Below are positions 6,447-7,022 of a stretch of 7,022 nucleotides of DNA, in pieces. Source of the DNA: an uncultured Clostridia bacterium (GTDB taxonomy: Bacteria > Bacillota > Clostridia > Christensenellales > CAG-314); contig CAKQXG010000114.1 of NCBI GenBank assembly GCA_934281515.1, positions 1-7,022 on the forward strand, given 5' to 3'. The number at the start of each line of letters is the position of its first letter. The first letter of the stretch is position 1. The position numbers were made by a program, and so were the translations under genes. The notes below the pieces were generated by a model. That model searched no databases, was not told the DNA's origin, and saw nothing but the letters and a program-made list of their open reading frames with translations.

Positions 6447-6517
6447 CCGACGCAAAATTTTCAGTCGTCCGACGGCAAACAAGCCGCCCGTGTTGTAAAA
6501 TTTTGCATACGTATCGG
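6447..6517. repeat. Large interrupted inverted repeat in the csoR-yqfC intergenic region
   Basis: A perfect 10-bp inverted repeat (GCAAAATTTT at 6452-6461, AAAATTTTGC at 6497-6506) encloses 35 nt. The pairing can extend outward with CCGA (6447-6450) and TCGG (6514-6517) across an asymmetric bulge. Inside the loop there is a second hairpin (6471-6476 with 6483-6488, 6 bp including one G-U in the minus-strand RNA, 6-nt loop). Each arm also contains the self-palindrome AAAATTTT, and the two centres are 43 bp apart, about four helical turns. No T-tract follows on either side, so it is not a standard terminator. It may act as a paired operator, a structured leader of read-through mRNA, or neither. 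Confidence 0.6.
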
Positions 6518-6532
6518 AAATATTGTTGTCAA
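6504..6532 (-). promoter_or_regulatory. Possible sigma-A-like promoter for yqfC-yqfD
   Basis: On the minus strand a perfect TTGACA (6532-6527) is followed after 17 nt by TATGCA (6509-6504), a poor -10 match (3 of 6). The -10 overlaps the right arm of the inverted repeat at 6447-6517. The yqfC and yqfD homologues in Bacillus are sigma-E dependent. An AATATT within the spacer resembles a sigma-E -35, but I found no convincing partner -10, so neither assignment is firm. Confidence 0.3.
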
Positions 6533-6546
6533 ACCGTTGGTTGACC

Positions 6547-6819
6547 TTACATTATTTTGAAGATACGGTCGATGTATTCGCTAACTTCTTCAAGTTTTTC
6601 GGGAAGTTCGGCTTGATCGTTAGCCTCGCCGATCTTCGTTTCCAACAGGTTGTAGACAATCTCTTTGTTGGCGGCTTTGATTATAGCTTGCGATGCCAGC
6701 AATTGATTTGAAATGTCCATTTGCACGGCGTCGTCGCTTTCCATCATGCGTGCGATTGCGTCAAGTTGTCCGCGGACTGTACGTACCAATCTCAATGCTT
6801 TTCTCTGTCTGTTTGTCAT
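6547..6819 (-). CDS. CsoR/FrmR/RcnR-family repressor lacking the metal-ligand triad
   Basis: This 90-residue, all-helical protein has the length and pattern of the CsoR/RcnR family (DUF156). Recognisable pieces are VRGQLDAIARMME (residues 15-27) and DISNQLLASQAIIKAANKE (residues 35-53), the four-helix-bundle core. Family members bind operator DNA and release it when Cu(I), Ni(II) or an electrophile binds. Copper CsoRs use a Cys-x24-His-x3-Cys triad. At the matching positions here sit Gln33, Leu58 and Lys62, and the whole protein has no Cys and no His, so the standard sensing chemistry is impossible. The ATG overlaps the stop of the upstream HMA gene by 4 nt. A GGAGG sequence lies 10 nt upstream (6834-6830). 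The context suggests a metal-homeostasis locus, but the signal it senses is unknown. It could be a constitutive repressor, a partner of another CsoR, or a sensor of something else. Confidence 0.85.
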   Translation of the reverse strand: MTNRQRKALRLVRTVRGQLDAIARMMESDDAVQMDISNQLLASQAIIKAANKEIVYNLLETKIGEANDQAELPEKLEEVSEYIDRIFKIM

Positions 6820-7022
6820 TTTTCTTTTACCTCCGTTACTTTGTATCCTGCTTCTTCAACCGCTTTTGTAAGAGCGGCGGCGGTCAATCCGTTGCCACTG
6901 ACTTCGGCGGTTTTGGTGCCCAAATCAACCTGCACCTGCGTTGCGCCGTTGACGCCCTGCAGTGCCTTTGTTACGTGCGCGACGCAATGCCCGCACATCA
7001 TTCCTTCTACCGTAAGTACGAA
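6816..7022 (-). CDS. Heavy-metal-associated (HMA) domain protein, 3' end only (CopZ or C-terminal HMA of a CopA-type ATPase)
   Basis: Only the last 68 residues are in the window; the frame stays open to the window edge, so the start lies outside. The visible part is a complete HMA fold. It has a first beta strand (FVLTVEG), the metal loop MMCGHC with C10 and C13 as the CxxC copper(I) ligands, a helix (VTKALQGVNG), the strand TQVQVDL, and the closing AVEEAGYKV before a lysine-rich tail. HMA domains pass Cu(I) between chaperones and P1B ATPases in the cytoplasm. Two readings fit: a stand-alone CopZ chaperone, or the C-terminal HMA domain that many clostridial CopA ATPases carry. About 20 more bases of upstream sequence would decide. 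The stop codon overlaps the start of the CsoR-like gene (ATGA), so the two are probably co-translated. An internal ATG at 7001 is not the start, because the strand before it belongs to the domain. Confidence 0.85.
   Translation of the reverse strand, partial: FVLTVEGMMCGHCVAHVTKALQGVNGATQVQVDLGTKTAEVSGNGLTAAALTKAVEEAGYKVTEVKEK

Noticed and set aside
6520..6546. Terminator after the CsoR-like gene
   Set aside because: A GTCAACC/GGTTTGAC hairpin with one bulge exists, but no T-tract follows and its 3' arm doubles as the TTGACA box.

Overview
The window is a compact, almost entirely minus-strand chromosomal segment from a Firmicute. It is most likely an uncultured, spore-forming Clostridia-type bacterium with intermediate GC. 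The main support is gene order. Read on the minus strand from the right, it runs yqfC - yqfD - phoH - pgpH - ybeY - era - yqzL - recO, the conserved Bacillus/Clostridium ribosome-maturation and c-di-AMP cluster. YqfC and YqfD are essentially restricted to sporulating Firmicutes. This placement is an inference from gene content; I ran no database search.

Layout, right to left (direction of transcription). (1) 7022-6547: the 3' end of a heavy-metal-associated (HMA) domain protein, either CopZ or the C-terminal HMA domain of a CopA-type ATPase. It overlaps a CsoR-family repressor by 4 nt, and that repressor has lost all three metal ligands. (2) 6546-6409: an intergenic region with a perfect 10-bp inverted repeat and a possible promoter. 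(3) 6408-5070: yqfC and yqfD, overlapping by 8 nt. (4) 4949-3990: phoH, with a TTG start. (5) 3989-3830: a 160-nt leader with three consecutive hairpins just before a strong Shine-Dalgarno (SD) sequence. (6) 3829-1021: pgpH, ybeY and era, joined by two ATGA overlaps. The dgkA and cdd genes usually found between ybeY and era are absent. (7) 886-82: the small yqzL-type ORF and recO, overlapping out of frame by 59 nt. They end in an intrinsic terminator whose stem contains the recO stop codon. (8) The last 41 nt may hold the start of another gene.

Functionally, PhoH (YbeZ-like ATPase), YbeY (endoribonuclease/16S processing factor) and Era (30S assembly GTPase) form a ribosome-maturation module. 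PgpH degrades c-di-AMP, RecO acts in recombinational repair, and YqfC/YqfD are sporulation-associated. The most unusual points are a PgpH without its extracellular sensor domain, a CsoR-like protein with no cysteine or histidine at all, and the structured leader in front of pgpH. No CRISPR array, tRNA, rRNA or mobile element was seen. There is no gene-free stretch longer than about 160 nt.
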